Source of the DNA: Solibacteraceae bacterium
Lineage (GTDB): Bacteria; Acidobacteriota; Terriglobia; Bryobacterales; Bryobacteraceae
Assembly: GCA_021324015.1 (NCBI GenBank)
Contig: JAJPJX010000053.1
Coordinates: 1-57,761, forward strand
Reading direction: 5' to 3'
Length of the DNA stretch: 57,761 bases
Shown here: positions 54,907 to 57,761 of the stretch, piece after piece
How the letters are laid out: every line of letters begins with the position of its first letter
Numbering within the stretch: the first letter of the stretch is position 1
The notes under the pieces: generated by a model
Told to the model about the DNA's origin: nothing
Database searches by the model: none
The model's input: only the letters and a program-made list of their open reading frames with translations
Translations under genes and position numbers: made by a program

Positions 54907-56154
54907 CTAGCTCAAGAAGGCGATGGACGATGGGCTTCCCACAGCGGCGTACATGCCAGTCTGGGTGAGGAGTCCGGTGGTCCGGTCGATCTTCAGGATG
55001 CCGATGTTGTCGCTGCGCTGGTTGAGCACGTACATGTAGTTCCCGCTGGGCTCGATACCGAAACTGCGCGGGTAGTCGCCGCCGGTGGGGGTCTCGCCGA
55101 TCAGTTTCAGGCTGCCGGTGCCATCCACGGAGAAGACCGCGATGGTGTCATGCAGGCGGTTGGCGCCGTAGAGGTAATTCCCGTCGGCGGAGAAGGCCAC
55201 CTCGGACGTGAAGTTGGTGCCGGCGAAGCTCGAGGGGAGCGTGGAAAGGTTCTGCTGGGGTTGCAGCACGCCGGTGGCCGGGTCGAAGGTCATGAACACC
55301 ATGATGGAGGCCTCTTCGCAGATGATGTAGCACCAGCGTCCATTGGGATGGAAGGCGAAGTGGCGCGGCCCGGCGCCCGCCGATACGGCCACCGAGGGGG
55401 GATTGGCGGGGGTGAGGCGTCCGGAGGCCAGATCGAACTGCCACACGTAGACCATGTCGCCACCGAGGTCACAGCCGATCAACCACTTGCCGGAGGGATC
55501 CGTGGCCGCCATGTGCGCATGATGCGCATCGTGGCCGCTGATGGCGAAGCTTCCGGGGGGCGCATCCACGGGATGAAGGGGCCCGAGAGGCCCGGTGAGC
55601 GTTTCCACGTCCGTGGCCATGCCCAGCATGCCTGTGCCCGTATCGAACGGGATCACGGAGATGGTGCCGCCGCCGTAATTGGATACGAGCACATACTTTC
55701 CGGAAGGATCGACGCTGATGTGCGCGGGACCCGCCCCGCGGGAACTCACGACATTAACCATTTTCAGATCGCCAGTGGACCGGTTGACGGTGAAGGACGT
55801 GACCGAGCCGTCGGGCTTGCCGGTGGGGAAGCTGCCGACATAATTGGAGATTTCGTTGACCGCAAACAGGAATTTGTAGCCCGGATCAAAGGCAATCGAA
55901 GACGGGCTGGGAAGGCCGGTGAAGATTTTAACCGGTTCCAGGCTGCCGTCCGACTGGTTGACCGTGAACATGTGAATTCCTTCCCCATTCGGGGTGTAGG
56001 CCCCGATATAGGCCCAGACGGTCCCGCCCTGCTGCGCCCGCAGGCGGGACGCCAGAGGGGCCAGGGCGAGAGCGGCGGCTCCCTTGATCAGACCGCGGCG
56101 CGAAACCGCGGGGAGGGGAGCATGGCGATGTAAGCGTTGCGTCGAGTTCATCAA
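54907..56154 (-). CDS. Tat-exported lactonase-family beta-propeller (paralogue 1)
   Basis: 415 residues; AAGGAGG precedes the ATG at 56154. The Tat signal is SRRGLIKGAAALALAPLASR. The same blades as in the downstream paralogue are seen, with long identical runs such as RLHDTIAVFS and the last blade differing at a few positions (TQTGMYAAVG versus TQTGLYNGVG), so this is a tandem duplication. Small indels (NYVGSFPTGKPDGS versus NYNGSKSDGS) separate the copies. Same predicted role. Confidence 0.9.
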   Translation of the reverse strand: MMNSTQRLHRHAPLPAVSRRGLIKGAAALALAPLASRLRAQQGGTVWAYIGAYTPNGEGIHMFTVNQSDGSLEPVKIFTGLPSPSSIAFDPGYKFLFAVNEISNYVGSFPTGKPDGSVTSFTVNRSTGDLKMVNVVSSRGAGPAHISVDPSGKYVLVSNYGGGTISVIPFDTGTGMLGMATDVETLTGPLGPLHPVDAPPGSFAISGHDAHHAHMAATDPSGKWLIGCDLGGDMVYVWQFDLASGRLTPANPPSVAVSAGAGPRHFAFHPNGRWCYIICEEASIMVFMTFDPATGVLQPQQNLSTLPSSFAGTNFTSEVAFSADGNYLYGANRLHDTIAVFSVDGTGSLKLIGETPTGGDYPRSFGIEPSGNYMYVLNQRSDNIGILKIDRTTGLLTQTGMYAAVGSPSSIAFLS

Positions 56155-56206
56155 GTCCTCCTTGGGGCCGGATCTTTTTGTGGAATAGGGGTCACCCGAT
56201 CGTGGC

Positions 56207-56233
56207 AGTATATCAGTATTTTCGGGATGTCAA
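56207..56233 (-). promoter_or_regulatory. candidate promoter for the lactonase pair
   Basis: On the minus strand TTGACA (56228-56233) is followed after 15 bp by TATACT (56207-56212), about 53 bp before the ATG at 56154. The -35 is a perfect match and the -10 is five of six; the spacer is short, so strength is uncertain. Confidence 0.45.
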
Positions 56234-56279
56234 CAAAAAAAATGCGGGCGAATTCCGGGGCTATGGGCGCAAAAAAAAG

Positions 56280-56339
56280 AACCGCGCCCTAACGGTCGCG
56301 GCTCGGTAAGGAGTGGTTGCCCCCCGGCAGGGAGCGGTT
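56280..56339. repeat. REP-like palindromic repeats, copies F and G (partial, inverted)
   Basis: Copy F (56280-56309) reads AACCGCGCCCTAACGGTCGC with GGCTCGGTAA. A partial inverted copy (GCAGGGAGCGGTT, 56327-56339) follows, so the pair can fold back. They lie between the malic enzyme 3' end and the promoter of the lactonase genes. Confidence 0.65.
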
Positions 56340-56360
56340 GAAGTAGCGGGTTCTTGAAGG

Positions 56361-57761
56361 TCAAGCCACGGTCTGCGGCTCGGGGGCCAGTGCGCGGACG
56401 GTCCCGCCCAGTTCCTGGACGTCCACGACGGCGATGGAGGCCATGTTGACGATGTCGTTGACCTCGGCACCGCGCTGCAGCACATGCATGGGTTTGGCCA
56501 GACCCATGATAATGGGGCCGACCAGTTCCGCGGCGCCCAAGCGCTGGAGCAGCTTGTAAGCGATGTTGCCGGCTTCCAGGTTGGGGAATATGAGCACGTT
56601 CGCGCCACCCCGAAGGGTGCTGAAGGGATAGGTCTGCTCGATGATCTCGGGCGTCACGGCGGTATCGGCTTGCATCTCGCCATCCACCATTAGCTGCGGC
56701 GCGCGGCGGCGGACCAGTTCGGCGGCCTGGCGGACCTTTTCCGAAAGGGGATGCCGGGTGCTGCCGAAGTTGGAGAAGGAAAGCATGGCCACGCGGGGCT
56801 CGATGTTGAAGCGCCGGGCCATGTCCGCGGTGAGAAGGGCGATCTCGGCCAGGTCCTCGGCGGAGGGCACAATGTTCACGGTGGCGTCCGCGAGCAGGTA
56901 AATATCGCCGCGGTGCGTGATCATCACGTAGCAGCCCGCCACCCGGCGGACACCTTCCCGGATGCCGAGGATGCGCAGGGCCGGCCGGATGGCATCCGGA
57001 TAATGCTTGGTCAGGCCGTCGATGAGCGCATCGGCGTAGCCCAGGCGGACCATCATGGCGCCGAACACGGTATGGTTCGAGACCCGCTCTTCGGATTCAT
57101 TGCGCGTCATGCCCTTGCGCTGGCGCAGAAGGAAGTGCTCCTCGACGAAGCGCTCGCGCCACTCGGACCTGCCGGGGTCGATGATGCGAACACCGTCCAG
57201 GTGCAGATGCAGGTCGCGGATTCTGGCGCGGATCTTCTGCTCGTCTCCGAGAAGCAGCGGCTCGGCGATTTTTTCGTCGGTCAGAATCTGGCAGGCGCGC
57301 AGGATCTTGTCCTCGCCGCCCTCGACGAAGACCACGCGCTTGGGCTGCCGCTGGGCCTTGTGGATGACCAGCCGCATGAATTCGTGCGCCTTGCCCAGGC
57401 GGCGTTCGAGCTGCTCGCGGTACTCGTCGAGGTTCACGGGCTGCTGCGCCACCCCGCACTCCATGGCCGCCTGGGCCACGGCGGCGGCCTCGCGGATCAA
57501 CACGCGGGAATCGAACGGTTTGGGAAGGATGTACTCGCGCCCGAACTCCATGCGGTCCACGTTATAGGCGCGGCGCACCGAATCGGGCACATCCTCCTTG
57601 GCAAGCGCGGCGAGCGCGCGCGTGGCCGCCAGCTTCATCTCGTCGTTGATGGTGGTGGCGCGCACATCCAAGGCGCCGCGGAAGATGAAGGGGAAGCCCA
57701 ACACGTTGTTGACCTGGTTGGGAAAATCGGAGCGCCCGGTGGCCATGATGGCGTCCGGACG
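56361..57761 (-). CDS. maeB: NADP-dependent malic enzyme with phosphotransacetylase domain, 5' end outside window
   Basis: The C-terminal 466 or so residues are present; the N-terminus continues past the window. The first part is the end of the malic enzyme NAD domain ([34 protein letters not shown]). From about residue 120 the phosphotransacetylase-like domain begins: [60 protein letters not shown] and [20 protein letters not shown]. MaeB decarboxylates malate to pyruvate with NADP; the PTA domain is regulatory (acetyl-CoA-sensing) in the known enzymes. The last residues are [12 protein letters not shown]. Confidence 0.95.
   Translation of the reverse strand, partial: RPDAIMATGRSDFPNQVNNVLGFPFIFRGALDVRATTINDEMKLAATRALAALAKEDVPDSVRRAYNVDRMEFGREYILPKPFDSRVLIREAAAVAQAAMECGVAQQPVNLDEYREQLERRLGKAHEFMRLVIHKAQRQPKRVVFVEGGEDKILRACQILTDEKIAEPLLLGDEQKIRARIRDLHLHLDGVRIIDPGRSEWRERFVEEHFLLRQRKGMTRNESEERVSNHTVFGAMMVRLGYADALIDGLTKHYPDAIRPALRILGIREGVRRVAGCYVMITHRGDIYLLADATVNIVPSAEDLAEIALLTADMARRFNIEPRVAMLSFSNFGSTRHPLSEKVRQAAELVRRRAPQLMVDGEMQADTAVTPEIIEQTYPFSTLRGGANVLIFPNLEAGNIAYKLLQRLGAAELVGPIIMGLAKPMHVLQRGAEVNDIVNMASIAVVDVQELGGTVRALAPEPQTVA

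Overview
The window is high-GC bacterial DNA that looks like an acidobacterium of the Solibacter/Bryobacter type (Acidobacteriota, Bryobacterales). The pointers are two proteins ending in the TIGR03437 beta-rich domain, a long MacB/FtsX-type ABC permease of the acidobacterial orphan (ADOP) kind, a planctomycete/acidobacterial membrane-bound dehydrogenase fused to HEAT repeats and cytochrome c, a DUF1080 3-keto-glycoside hydrolase, and many enzymes of normally cytosolic families that carry Tat, Sec or lipoprotein signals. This placement is inference from gene content. No rRNA is present to confirm it.

Layout. 0.3-6.3 kb: a beta-barrel-like protein, a lipoprotein di-heme peroxidase, and a divergent pair of exported proteins, a glutamate-carboxypeptidase-II-like peptidase followed 7 nt later by a trypsin-ankyrin protein. 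6.3-10.9 kb: a YPGGG-repeat protein, an exported cysteine hydrolase, a glutathione-independent formaldehyde dehydrogenase, an exported TIM-barrel protein, a small membrane protein and a FlK-like thioesterase. 10.9-15.8 kb: a tight minus-strand operon running PPi-type phosphofructokinase, methyltransferase, TIGR00300 ornithine-cyclodeaminase-like protein, QueF, coiled-coil methyltransferase. 15.9-26.1 kb: isomerase/epimerase, VanZ-like protein, cyclase, enolase-superfamily protein, FAD oxidoreductase behind a strong sigma70-type promoter, and a propeller/ADOP/propeller cluster.

The stretch from about 26.1 to 34.6 kb is different. By eye it is lower in GC and full of broken genes: a Fic gene with a large internal deletion, a truncated NmrA-family gene ending 5 nt before tRNA-Pro(TGG), a frameshifted TIR-like nucleotide-binding gene, an ExbD-like remnant and other protein-like scraps. 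Among them are intact or apparently intact modules: an ECF sigma factor with NrsF-type anti-sigma factor, TetR, HigBA and a chimeric partner of the TIR gene. I read it as a decaying accessory or defence island around a tRNA gene.

34.7-57.8 kb is catabolic and secretory: an exported enolase-superfamily lipoprotein, the PQQ-propeller/HEAT/cytochrome protein, an exported HpcH/HpaI aldolase and a DUF1080 hydrolase (together a possible extracytoplasmic sugar or sugar-acid pathway), large NHL/TIGR03437 proteins, an SMP-30 lactonase, two glycosidase-like proteins, a TPR protein, a tandem pair of lactonase-family propellers, and the C-terminal part of malic enzyme MaeB running off the window end. A family of palindromic repeats (core ACCGCTCCCTNACGGTCGCG and its complement) is dispersed through the window. 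One copy supplies the last codons of the peroxidase gene.
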